DNA of 64,000 nt from the NCBI GenBank assembly GCA_963978895.1, contig OZ022238.1, forward strand, positions 17,190,892 to 17,254,891, in the 5' to 3' direction. The stretch comes from Erpobdella octoculata (Eukaryota > Annelida > Clitellata > Hirudinida > Erpobdellidae). The notes beneath the pieces are model-generated. The model worked only from the letters and a program-made list of their open reading frames with translations. It did not search any database and was not told where the DNA came from. Below, one piece after another: positions 49,933 to 63,700 of this stretch; positions within the stretch are counted from its first letter, which is position 1, and each line of letters begins with the position of its first letter. The translations under genes and the position numbers were made by a program.

Positions 49933-50224
49933 GGTATAAATCTATGGTCGTAACTCTCGCTAGGAACATAACCCTATACTATATATCACGTGATACTAGG
50001 GGCATAAAATTTCGCTGCCCCTCCCCCACTTATGAAAACCTGGTTAGAGGCCTGACTCAAGGTCTCGTTCATTCTCCAGAGAGGCCTGTTAAAAGTCGAC
50101 AAATAAAAAAATGTGACATCATAAAAAGGCTTTAAATTTCAATTTAAACAAAATAAAAAAGTTTGGCCAAATCCAAGACACATTCGCCTGTTCACATGTT
50201 TATGTACTAACACAATTATGCATA

Positions 50225-51298
50225 CAGTGGCGGATCTAGGGGGACCGCCCCCCTTAGAAGTTAAAAAAAAAACTTAAACATTAATTTTTTAAGTAGCTTG
50301 CAATTTTAGTCTGTTCATCTGTATCCTGAGGCTTTATCTTTACTGAATTCACCTCTCGACCATCAATAGTTCTGATAATTGGCAGATATTTAAGAATTTC
50401 GGGTCTCTGTCAACCCAATTAAATACAAAATATAATTCAAATAATATCTCAAAAAACATTTAGACTTTCACGGACAGGTCCAGCAAATAAGTTGAAAATG
50501 ACACCTTTCTTTTACTAAATAAGTTTAGAAGGCTCAACAACAAGTTCTTAAAACAGTAATCATTTGTAATATGAATGAAAGGTGTAAGTTCAGGGACGTC
50601 AATTTGGAAAGAGAAGAGATGGTATTCTCATTCTGACTTTTCAGTGCGTCCCTGACGTAGTTTTGGGCCCCAAAGAAAAAGAAATGAGACCTCAAAATTG
50701 GCTTAAGAAGTGTAAAGTTGAAGATTCAGAGGTTTGAACTTTTCTGTAAAGAAATGAACCATCAGTTTTTAGTTTATTCAAGGAAAGCGATATTTGATTT
50801 TTTAAGTGAAAAGTTATAATAAAAACTTAGTTTTTTCTATTTTGATTTGAAAGTTTCTTATATTTTCATTTTACACATATTTCAGATATTAAGTATTTAT
50901 AAGAATGTGGTCAAGGTTTTTCTATTTTATAGACTTATTATCATCAAAAAATTGCAAACAATTAGTAGCCGCCTAATTACGAAAGTTTTTCATGGTTCAC
51001 CTAATTTTAGCTTTTAAGTGTCTGATGACCTTACTCTATAATGAAAAAAAGAGGTGTTTTGTGTTGATATTGCTCCAGAGAGAAAAAATACAGTAAGAAA
51101 GTGAAAGAGAAAAAAAGAAAAAGAAGGGAAAAATGCGAGTAGATGAAAAGTTTAATTTTTTCGATTCCTTTTGTTTGGTTTTACAAAATAAAAATTCAAG
51201 ATATCTTACAACGACTTTATAACGACAGCAATCAAAATAAAAAAAAACTGAAAAAAAATTCGGGCCCCCCCCTTACGAAATTTCCGGATCCGCCAGTG
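50225..51298. mobile_element. Non-coding hAT-like element with GC-rich tips
   Basis: Left end CAGTGGCGGATCTAGGGGG; right end, inverted, CACTGGCGGATCCGG. Flanks TATGCATA and CATGCATA match at 7 of 8. The 1074-bp interior is AT-rich without a transposase. Confidence 0.75.
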
Positions 51299-51439
51299 CA
51301 TGCATATATAATCAATGATCATTCATACAATCAAATACTCACTCGCTTGTTTACGCATCCATCCATCAAAATTATTCACACCTTCAAGCACTACATATTC
51401 ACAAACACAAACACAAAAAATAAAAATAATTTTTTTTTT

Positions 51440-51663
51440 TTTTTTATAAGGTTAGTGAAAGGAGTTGTTAACCCCGCGAGACATTCAACCTGAGCAATGC
51501 GTGTAAACTCCTTGCTTAAGGGAGCTACGATGGTGACGCCAGTGAGATTCGAACCGCCGACCTATGAGGCGACAGGCGAACGCTTTACCGCTTAGCCACC
51601 ACCGCCACCCTTTACCGCTTAGCCACCACCGCCACCCTTTACCGCTTAGCCACCACCGCCACC
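51440..51663 (-). mobile_element. tRNA-derived SINE with triplicated A-box region
   Basis: On minus, the head (GGTGGCTAAGCGGTAAAG) is present three times as exact 27-bp tandem units (51583-51663), then GCGTTCGCCTGTCGCC, a B box (GGTTCGAATCTC) and CTTAAGCAAGGAGTTTAC. It is the same family as 47437-47655. It lies just downstream of the POLR1C stop. Confidence 0.82.
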
Positions 51664-51749
51664 AGTCATTATTTATATATTAGATTTTCATATTCACGCC
51701 CAAAACAAAACTGAAAAAAAGAAGCCAGTCAATAATAAATATATTAATA

Positions 51750-54700
51750 TCACAAATCATCTAAAGCATCCAACAAAGTTGTCCACTTTTCGACGAGAAC
51801 CTTAATTCCTTCACTGACAACCTGCTTCACTGGGTAGCAACCCGTTCCTTCAATGGTAACTGAAAGAGAAAATTTAAACTTATTAAAATAATTTGGCAGA
51901 ATTTAATTGAATTCAAAATAATGATCAAATTGATTAACTAAAACTAACATTATGATAATATAGAAAAATAGGATTAACTAGATTAATTTATTACTTTAAA
52001 AATTATCCAAATTTTTATATTATGTAATGACAAACACCAGTTCCACGAAAAACTGGCCACAGATTCAGGCAAAAATAACATCTGCCAAAACTATAAAGTC
52101 TGAACCTGGAATGCTGATCCTGGTTAGTTCACTTAACTGCATACTTTTATGAATAGAGAAAACATTATTATTTAAAATAACTGCTGACCTATAAAAACAA
52201 AACTAACATATATGATGATCCTTCTTTAAGTACATGAAAATAGCATCTCTCAAATCTTTTTCTTTAAAAATATTTCTATTAATTTGTTTTACTCTAGAAC
52301 TTTCCACTCTGGCAACTTTCTCTCCTGCAAAATAATTCAATTTGTAAATAAACCATTTGATAATTTCGAAAAAAATAAATAATAAAAACAATAACTTACA
52401 GCATTAAAACTTTCTATATAAAAGAAATAATTTAAAACTCAACACGAAAATTAATATGATTTTTTTTTTCAAATATCATTATATTCATCATTTTCATATA
52501 CATTATATTTTCCCTCAATGTGCTGGTAAGACACCATTGATTGGTTGGCTGAAATTTGTCATTTCTCACTCTGTTGATCTTCTACAAGCGCTCAAATGAC
52601 TTAACTGAGTTAAATATCTTTAAGCATGTCATACACAATTTAATTTAATATTTAATCACGTCATCCACATGCACACACACATAAACTAACAATCGTTCAA
52701 CATCAGAAACATTATTTCTTTTCAATTATTGACACAAAGTTATTTGTTTATTATTTTGCATAAAAAAGGTCTATTTCTATTGAATTCGTGTATGTTTAAT
52801 CAAAAGTATATCTATTAATTTTCCTCACAACAGCTATTAAATATGTTTAAAGCTGTATTATTAGAATAATTTCTCACGTGCATATTCCGATTTTAAAGTT
52901 GTGTGGGTGTTCGTGTACATGCTGCTATCATTAATGCGCGTGGGTTTATAAATGTGTTTGCTTACATATAGATTTTACTGGCATGTCGTGTGTGTGCATT
53001 TATGTGTGTCATTGTTCCCATGTATATTCCTACCAGTATGTGTGCATGTGCATAGTAGTGCTCACATGTAGATTATACTGGCATGTTGCGTGTTTCATTA
53101 TTATATGGGGCCTGATTACTTATTGATTTTTAGACCAGTAAAGCCAACTTGAATTTAATTCTTTTATCCAATGGCAACCAGTGTAGGTCGGCGAGAACTG
53201 GACTGATGTGTTCCGTTTTACGTTCTCTGGCAACCAGACATGCAGCAACATTAATGACCGAACATAGACGATTGATTCGGTATTTGGGTGACCCTACCAG
53301 GATTGAGTTTCCATAGTCAAGTTTGGTTAGGACGAAAGAAGTTACTAGTATTTTTCGAGAAAATGTTGGGAGAAAGGTAACCACACTTTTTATTTGTCGT
53401 AGTGCATTGAAACATGCGAGGACGGTGTTTTTAAAATGTTTTTGGTGACAAGTCAGTATCCAGATAGACATAAAGATTTCGAACAGACACAGTTGATTGA
53501 GCATGTCAGGACCTATTTGAACCGATCCTTTTGGACAGGGAAAAGTCTGGCTACTGGTCGTAAACCAGATTGCTTCAGATTTGCTGGAGTTTAACTGAAG
53601 GCGATTTGACCACATTCATGATCCAACGTCGTCTGAGACAGTGGTTTGGAGTACCGTACTCTCTCCAGGCCATAGATTTGAGTGTCATCAGCAGAAAAAG
53701 TGACTTCTGAGTTCATGACCGGCAATTATGTCCTCAAGTTTGTTGTTGTACATCACGAAGAGCATCACACCTAGGACAGACACCTGTGGTACGCCACAGG
53801 TAACAGGTGTTTCTAAATAGCCTATATTGTTAACTTTAACGTAAGAGATTCATTCCCTCAAATAAGAGCGAATCCAATAAAGAGGTGAGTGACATGGCCA
53901 AACGATGATTCAAGTCTCTGTATGAGTATTTGGTGGTCAACGGTGTCAAACTTCGGTGATAGGTCAAGAAGAATTCGAAGAGTGAGCCTTCTAGTATCTG
54001 CTGCACCCAGGATGTCTGAAAAAACTTTCAAGACCGCCGTCTCTGTTGAGTGAAAAAGTGAAAACGTCGATATGCTGATTGATTCGCAGGAAAAAGATTG
54101 TTGCCTTCGATGTACTTAGTGAGCCTTGATAAGACCAACCGGCAAATTTGAGATCGGACGATATGAAACAAGGCCTTTTTTTAAGATCGGAGTTATATAT
54201 GATGACTTGAAACTTTCTGGCACCTGACCAGTGATGAAAGATTTATTGAAGATGTTTACTAAAAATGAAACAAGTATGGGACACCCTTTTTTGAGGAGCC
54301 AGGTAAGGATAGACATGTTTGTTCGGGAGAGACATTATAAGTAGTGCAACATCCGCATTACATGTCGGACCGAATTCATGCAACACGGATGCGTCTGAGC
54401 CTCTCGTCGTGGAAATAGGAAGGACTGGTCAAAAATGTTAGTTGTCACACTTTTTGTCTTTAAGAATTGACTAAATTGATCTGCCGTAAAGGATGCACTG
54501 ATGGAGGCAAGTCCTCTGGCCAAGATGTCATTTAGTGCTTGCCAAATGTCGCGACTAGAATCGCGACCACGCTCTTTTATCTCAGTCCCATAGAATTCTA
54601 TACACGCGAATCTTAATTACCTATATAGATCATTTATAATCAATAATTTCATTAATAAACTGAAAAAGGATAGGCAGCCCCGGTCAAAAATCAAACCACA

Positions 54701-57700
54701 GTATATGAATGAATGACTTAATCAATCAATCATATTTTCCTTTGATTTTAGAGAAGTCGTAATTTTTAGAAAGGATAGACTAACTTCTGTCCATTAAATA
54801 AGATGTGGACAGTAGTATTCTTAGACGTTTTAAGTATGCAAAAGTTAGTCACATTGTTGAGTAGGAAAGTTATAGAAATAGAAAAGGTTGGTTGAAATTA
54901 TTTTTGTCTGCAGAATAAGATGTCACAGTCTGTGAGTACTTTTAGAGTTTTTTATTATACAAACAATAATCACACTATTTAATTGAAAAGTTAAATAAAT
55001 CTGCATAGAAGCGAATTGGTTTGGATTCTGTATGACAAATGAATGTTGTAAAAGCAGGTGTTGGTCAAGACCAAATATTTAGTTGAAGAACGTCGAGTAC
55101 GTAATGCAGACGTGTGTGAAGTTAGCCTCGAGGCTGGCAATGCTAATTAAAAGAAAAAAAAAATTGCTTGCACTGGGGCTATGCTATACATTGTTGGATG
55201 GGGTATAAAAAATGAAATCGAATGGTATATTTGGATTGTCTTCGGTTCAACAAATAAAAAAGTTATAAGCGAAAAACGACGATTTTCCGCCGAAAATTGC
55301 ATAAAATCAACATTGGCTCTTCTTTGAGAAAATCGATCTTTTTTTAAACTTCTGCACTGGGTATATCCGAGACGCTTGTTTTTAGATAATTCAATATCAA
55401 ATCCAACAATATAACTTTCGCTTCTCAAAGTTAATAAATAAAAAAGTTATCGAATAAAACGTCGGACCGTATACCAAAGAAACCGAGAAAGCGAAACATA
55501 AACAGACGCTGCGATTGGACAATCGAGTCTAGCTCACTGTGGCTAATTATGCAAAATATTCAAATATGCAAAGTTGCTACTCGTTAACACGTTCAAATTT
55601 TATTTTTAAGAAACCTTTATTTAACTTAAATAATAAATATATATATATAAATATATAGTAGCCAAATTTTTTTATTGTTTTTCTCGCTCCCGTTTCCTTC
55701 CCCGGTCGTTTTCACGATCCCGGTCGTTTTCACGATCCCGGTCACTCTCACGATCCCGGTCGCTCTCACGATCCCGGTCGCTTTCCCGATTTTTAAGAAA
55801 ATATATTGAAGTTTACGATTAAAAATTTTTATTAATGAAAATGTTTGTAAAAAAAATATCTATTTAATAAAATCTAAGCATAGCATGCAAGTGAAGTGTT
55901 TCGTTTTGAACTCTTCCTTCGAATACATTAAAAATGTGCATTTTTGGTGAACCCACCTTCTACATTTTTCACACTCCACCCAGTCCCCACCTGCACCCTC
56001 TCCACCGGTCCCGCAATACAAACAATAATTTGTCATGCTGTCCGATGCCAGCATGATTTCTTTTAGCCACTCTTCCCTTTCACTATCGGGATTAAAAGAA
56101 CCACTCAGATCTTCTCCACGATCAAGCCTTCTAATAAAAACACCCACAAAAATACCACAATTAGCATCTTTTTGATACTTAGTCACGGGTGGCTTTTTAA
56201 TGATTAAACGTGGATTTATAAAAAAAAGCATTATTTTTCATCTTATATAAAGTAGATACAAATTTAGTAAAATTAATTACAAATCGTATATCTTCCGGTT
56301 TTTCTCCATATGGATTATAAAAATAAATAGAATTGTCCTGGTTATCATAAATTTTTAATCGTAAACTTCAATATATTTTCTTAGAAATCGGGAAAGCGAC
56401 CGGGATCGTGAGAGTGACCGGGATCGTGAAAACGACCGGGATCGTGAAAACGACCGGGATCGTGAAAACGACCGGGTAAGGAAACGGGAGCGAGAAAAAC
56501 AATAAAAAAAAATTTGGCTACTATATATTTATATATATATATTTATTATTTAAGTTAAATAAAGGTTTCTTAAAAATAAAATTTGAACGTGTTAACGAGT
56601 AGCGACTTTGCATATTTGAATATTTTGCATAATTAGCCACAGTGAGCTAGACTCGATTGTCCAATCGCAGCGTCTGTTTATGTTTCGCTTTCTCGGTTTC
56701 TTTGGTATACGGTCCGACGTTTTATTCGATAACTTTTTTATTTATTAACTTTGAGAAGCGAAAGTTATATTGTTGGATTTGATATTGAATTATCTAAAAA
56801 CAAGCGTCTCGGATATACCCAGTGCAGAAGTTTAAAAAAAGATCGATTTTCTCAAAGAAGAGCCAATGTTGATTTTATGCAATTTTCGGCGGAAAATCGT
56901 CGTTTTTCGCTTATAACTTTTTTATTTGTTGAACCGAAGACAATCCAAATATACCATTCGATTTCATTTTTTATACCCCATCCAACAATGTATAGCATAG
57001 CCCCAGTGCAAGCAATTTTTTTTTTTTTTTAATTAGCATTGCCAGCCTCGAGGCTAACTTCACACGCATTAATGCAGCCTGTCAGCTAACATAAAGAGTT
57101 AGAATGAGCAAACCGAAGAAGGAAGCAGAGCCTACTATTATCCTGGCGCTTGTGCTGGAGCAAGGAGAGCCACAGAAGTGAATGCAGAAAAAGCTGAACG
57201 ATAAGAGACAACGTTCAGTTCGAGCTAACATTCAAGCGACGCATTTAGCGTCATATCTCAACTCAGTAGTCCGAGTGATGATTTTGATGGAAGCTAAGTG
57301 CAGCTTCATTCAATCAGTCCAATAGACTTTCAGTGTCCATATTGCGGAGCATTGGAGTAGCGAGTAGCGAAGCGAGTCTACAACAAGTTGCCGTCTCGAA
57401 GGCAAAGTTACGATCGACGCTCCCCAAATGCTGCCTTCAGATTTTGTTCAGGTTTAGTCCAAATCAGAAATCCAGCTAAGCAAACAACAATATCTTCGCT
57501 TTAACATTAATGGGCACTTTGATCGGCGAGAGTGTCGTGCAGGAGCGTTATTTCAGTAATTCCTTGGGATGAGCCAAACTTTCTATAGAAATGTCTTCTA
57601 CATTTTCCAAAAATTTTCTAAAACTATATATACTACTTTTGTTTCAAAAAACAGCTGATGAATGGGGGTAGTTGGGTTGGAGGAACATTTTCTAAAAAAA

Positions 57701-60700
57701 TTTTATACAAGAAGCTGATGACCAGGAAAATGGGTTGTCGGAGATCCATTTTCAAAATTTGTTTACAAATTCCTCACTATTCTTTCTATAAATTTTTTTT
57801 TTTTAATGTAACAACAGCATTTTTCGTTCCTTCAGCAAAACAAGGCAGCTCTGATTAAAATTGAGAACTCACCGATGTAATTACACATTAGATCAACCTA
57901 CCCACATGGCCGGCTGTCCCGGGCACAACATGCTTGTATTGATATAAATAAACTAATAATTGAGTAAGCTAATAATTGAGTAAGCTAATACTTGAGTAAA
58001 TTCTTCATCATTCCCTCTGTCAAGTCATCAAAAGAAAGATAAGTTTCCATCAACTTCAATGCAAATCCACAAATAGAATCATCAATTATGATGATGATAA
58101 TGATGACACTTATATTATAACTAGAGATTGCCCGTCAAAAATGAGGGATTTTTTCAAATTTCATTATATATTATAGTAAGAAATAGCTCGTCAAAAATTA
58201 CGTATTTTTTTAAATCTCATTATATAATATTTTTCGATTGCAGCGCCATTTCTTTTGATCTTTAGGACTGAGCATGGACGTCTGTATAATAGCACCTGGA
58301 CGGTCATACTTGAGCCTTGCGTGCGCTGATGTGTACGGTAGTTGTCCGACTTTCTTATTGTAGCGTGTAGGTTCTTAAACCGACCAGGCATAATAAATAA
58401 TTAGTTAATTTAAATTTTGAACATTGGAAATTTGTGTTTAATCTATTATACAATCAAAAAGTTAAAAATACGCATCTTTTTTTATTCGATTAGACTCACT
58501 ACTAACTACCACTGATCTATATATAGATCATGCCGTAAATAGTTCAGTGCTAACCACTAACTTTCACTAACTCGTGTGGATTATCGTTGCGTTTTGTGTT
58601 GCGTTGTAATTTTATTCATTTGTAAGCAACCTGATATTTTTATTTATTTAAGGTTTGTGGAACTTGATTTTATTCTTATTATAATTCTATTGACAAATTA
58701 GAATAAACTTGATCAATCTCGGATCGCTGATGCGTTTTGTTATTATGTCGTTCTTGAACTCGGTTGGATTATTTATGTTAATTATGTTATATTGCCTCTC
58801 TACGGCAATTTATAGTTGATTTGTCTATGATTATTTAAAGATTCATTAAAAATAATAGATATATCTCACTATCATATATAATATTTTTTAGAACAAACTT
58901 AATCACTGTAATACTAAGTAATAATTACAACAACAACAACTGATAATCATTATTGTGTTTTCATTTGACAGGATTATATTACTGGATATCATGGTTAAGT
59001 GTGCAGCTTTTGGATGTAGAAGTGGCTACGTGACAAAGGTTGATGTTGAGAAGTCGACAATAAAAATAGCCTTTCATGCTTTTCCATTAAAAGACATAGA
59101 TCTATGCAACAAATGGATTCGAGCCAATGCCTACAAAACACTCAAAGTTATGTTCTTTGCACTTTAAGGAAAGTGATTATGTTGAGGAGCATAAAGATAG
59201 TAATGTACGGCGAAGAAAATCACTAGGCGAGAAATTGACGAGGAAACGCTTGAAGGATGGTGTCATTCCTTCAATTTTTCCGCATACTCCAAGCTACCTG
59301 CCAACCAATTTCGATCAACATCAAAAGCAACGGCAAGTCGTCGCTTCGAGCAAGAAATAACAAAATTAAATTGTCAAGAAAAGTCATTCAAGGCCAATGA
59401 CGACATATCGAATATCAGCCTTTTAGACCTCCAGTCTCGTCTCACGACTGAAGCAGCAACACCGCCTGGTTTCTCAATGGCTCATATAGATGAAGTTCTG
59501 CAAATATATTTATTGGGCATTACTGATGATGTGCTGGTAGTAAAGGCATCTATTGCAGTTCACAACGATCATAAAGTTGTGTCTACTGTTGACGGAAAAA
59601 AGTTCCAGCTTCAGAATACAAAGACCTACTAAAAGGGCCACTGAAGCACATGTCTCAGTTGTTGAATTTGATGGCACAACTCAAGGCATGGAGTGAAAAG
59701 CCATGCTCACAGTCACTCGAGTTACAACTACAGATGGCTGTCCAAGGGCTCCAAAAATATTTCAGCAATTTAGGCGATGACCACGAAAAATTCCATAAAA
59801 TACAATTCATCATAGAACAGTTAGAATTGTTGGCTAAACCTGAACATGGCCGTCAATATTCACCACAGCTTACCATATTCTCGTATATGATTTATGCATC
59901 TAGTTCTGTAGCTTATGCAACTCTACGAGATGAGAACATTTTATGCTTGCCATCAATCAGCACTCTAAAGAAAGTCACCAGATGACTAAATGTTAATAAT
60001 GGATTAAATAACGCCAGCAACTTGAAACTACGGATTGATAAGTTTAATGAATTTCAGAGAAATGTTGTGCTGATGATCGACAAAGTATATGTTGCCAAGC
60101 GGGTAGACAGGGTCGGCTGCATTCAAGCATTTGGTCACCTGCCTATTGATGTGAATGTGTGTGTGAATGGGCATGAACTCAATTCTCTAATCACTAATCG
60201 ATTTTTTAATTGTGTTGCCAAAAACTTTTTCAAAGATTTAAACACCAACTCACAGTCTAGACAATCTAAGAAACGAAAAATAGCCAAAGTATCTGCTAGA
60301 ACTGATTATTAATATACTTGACATTTTTATTGCTTTAGTGTCAATTTTTTTTACATATTAATGTTTCATTATAATCAATAAAATATTTGATTTAATCACC
60401 ACTGTTATGTGTTTTAATTGTGTTGACTATTTTCGACGGAAATAAAGTTATTTAACCGTGCATAATCAACGATAAGCGCTGCTGTGTTCAGCGCACGGTC
60501 GGACAACTACCGTACGCACGCAAACGAGGCTGACCGTCCAGGTGCTATTATACAGACGTCCATGGATTGAGAGTGTATATAGGTACAATTGCATAATAAC
60601 TTTTATTACACACCTGCGTGCAATAAATTCTTACATGCACATCGATATCGTCTATACGACTAATTACGTAAGCGTGACAGAATCAGTGTGAGTGAGTGAG

Positions 60701-63700
60701 TGAGTGAGTGAGTGAATGAGTGAGTGACATGGGCTACTATAGTATAGATTATTAAATGTAATATTTATTAACAACCAATGCCTAATCATGTCAGTGAATA
60801 TATACATAATATATACTTGCCTTTAACTGTGTCGACTTCAATGATGCCACTGGGGAAAATAGTTTTCAATCTTTCTGCCTCTTCACCTTTGACCTCTCGG
60901 GTGAGTTCAATAACAGGCATGCAAGTGCATGTTACTTAAATATTAAATCAATTGTTGTAAGTGGATTATATTTAATTTTAAATTTATCAATTAAGACGAT
61001 CAGAATAGCATGATAAATATAAACTTATTTTTAGCTCAATTGAAACAAAAAGTAATAAAACTTCACATAAAAAAACCCAGTCACCAGAAGCAGGCATAAA
61101 TTTAGCATGATTTTTTCCAACTCCTTTGAAGCAATAAGCATGGAGTGAAATATCATCGCCCGGGTTGAGTCGAGCCAATAAAATGTCTTCGTCAACTGGT
61201 CCTGGGGATTCCCCATCCTGTGAATAACTACAAATAACTATTAATAAATCATTATTTTGTTAAAGGTAATCCTACTATGTGAAGTCAGAAATTATTTTGC
61301 CCCAAAACGATTCTGAATGAACTAAAAAAAAACATGCGAATACAACGGAAATTTAAATAATCGATATTGATAAGGCTTATTATTCAAGAAAATAATGGAT
61401 CTGTTCTATAATGAAATGAGGCAAATTTTTGATTTTGGCTTTTTATATCAGGATGCTATAATTTCTGATGCTTAAAAGTTAAATTACCACGATAAATACC
61501 AAATTCATTTTTTTTAAATATAGTAGCTCATTTATGAAAAATTCATAAAAATATCAAAACTTTAAAATTAATTATTCAAAAATTGTAAAAATTAAATTGT
61601 TAAATTAACGTGAAATGTGTTTTTATTACTCATATCATACCGATGTAAGACTTCCTTTCAGAGGAGTGTATATCAAGTCCTTTGAATAAACTAAAACGTA
61701 AAATAAAACAAAACCAAGTTAAATGACATTTCTATAATGAATCAATTCTTTATAAAAAAAAATTTAAATGCATAACAATAAGTGAAGAACGATTAAATAA
61801 AAAATTCATTACTTGATGCAATTCTTAATCAACTCATCGAACATACAAGTCATCACACGAGTTACAAGTTATTACACGTGTTACAAGTCATCACACCGGT
61901 TACAAGTCGCATTCTTACAAGAAAACAATTTAACTGATGAAAACCACTAACCTATACTGTGCGATGAAAAAAGTTTCTTGTCTTTGACCTTCAACTTGAA
62001 CATGATGCAGTTTTTGTGCGTCACTTTGTCATCATCTTAAAATACGATAACAGCAAAAAATAATTTTACATTAACATTAATTAATTTATATTAATCCTTC
62101 AACAACATAGCTGTAAAGTTCCATAAATAGGCACAGGCCCATAAAAACAAAGGTTAGAGTGGTATACGCTTCTCATACAAATTTTAATAGTCATGAATAT
62201 ATTTTTAAAATGTATCTATCCAAAGAATCTAAATGCACTGAAAATAAATACAGTAGGACCTCACTTATACGACCCCTTTATGCGACTTTAGTGCTTATAT
62301 GACCTACAAATTTTGTTTTGGATTAAAATTTCCTATCTCTTCCATACTAATTTGTTTCCCTTATATGACCTACAAATTTTGCATGGATTAAAATTCCCTA
62401 TCTCTTCCATACTAATTTGTTTCCCTTAAGTGACTTACTCTGTAATGTGACCAACGACCTTGTTCTTGTGGCATTATTTGCATAAATAACTCTATAATGC
62501 GACCTGCAGTAGATTGAAGCACTTGAAATTGTATTTATAAGTAATAAAAGGCAGTCTGGTTTTGTTAATTTTTCTGTCCGTTTGAACTGTCTACTCTTCA
62601 GTAAGCAATAAAAGACTAAAATGGTTCAATGACAGACAATACTATCCGTAGGTCTTAAACGTTCGCTTTCTAGTATCCACTTTAAAGGATTTTTACTGTG
62701 CATATTTTACATACCACAATTTTGATTGGCTGTAAATTCTGATTAGTCATGTGATTCTGCTTAAGTCCATCTATTCGGTAGTCTTTATAATTCGGCTGTC
62801 ATTGTTCTAAGTTAATTAGTGAGTCTTAGGTTTTCATAATTAAACAATATCTAACAAACAAAAGGTTTTGACTCTAAAAGAACGTGTTGATGTTATAGAA
62901 AATAATAAAAAGGGAGAATCTGCAATAAGCCTATCAAAATCAATTGGCATGTAATCAAAGATAAGGATAACATTCTATCACGATGGGAGTTGTTGGCGAG
63001 TATATGGTAATAAACTTTTAAAGTATTCTTTTAAGCACAACAACAGTAGTATTTAGTTAGCCATTTCATTAAAGCGTCTTCGGAGTTGTGTAATATAAAA
63101 TTAAATACCTTAAAACAACAAAGAATCTTCAACTATTTTAAATCATAACTTTTTATATAACTGTTAGTTGACTTTATAAAAATAAACTACTGATTCCTCT
63201 TTGTTGTTTCTATGTTTTTATGAAAAATGCGACTTTTTCTCTTATGGGACTCTCCCTCTCATGCGACCGATTTTACCTGACAATAGAGAAGTCACATAAG
63301 AGAGGTTCTATTGTATTACTAACATGAACAAAATTAACACACGGCACTTATGAAACACACACAAGATCTCAATCAAACTGAATTTGGAATTTAAACACTC
63401 AGCATTGACCATGAAAACAAACCATTCAGTCTGTAATTGAATCTCCTCGGATCTGCTTTTATGGGAATGAGGCCCAGACGTTCCTGGAGAAGCTCATCAT
63501 AAACAGGTGATTTGTTTTGTAATATTTCTACTCTGTCAATTGCCATTGCTGGAACCTGGTGGTTGACAGAAATAAATAAATATTCAGAATGAACATGTTT
63601 TAGTAAAAAGATAACATCTTGACATAAATATGTTGGACATGTATCCAACTATTTTAGATTTCTTTTCTCACTACAAAAAATTAAACCAATAGAAAAACAT

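Larger units (their letters stand above)
58121..60748 (-). mobile_element. Helitron family 2 copy hosting a P element
   Basis: Minus strand. The 5' end is A|TCTATACTATAGTAGCCC at 60748, as in the copy at 36959, followed by a (CACT)n stretch. The 3' end is CCCTCATTTTTGACGGGCAA, then TCTCTAG and T at 58121. A second, diverged 3' end (ATAGCTCGTCAAAAATTACG on plus) lies 50 bp inside. Without the P element it would be about 337 bp. Confidence 0.75.

Noticed and set aside
45740..50040. CAGGCCCGTCGGGACGGGG at 45748 paired with GC-rich sequence near 50010 as one hAT element
   Set aside because: Termini do not match and no 8-bp duplication was found; the interior is made of several independent LINEs.
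55147..57032. Identical 93-residue frames in the two inverted arms
   Set aside because: They lie in the element's arms, end in a poly-A/T tract and have no recognisable domain. Identity follows from the repeat, not from coding constraint.
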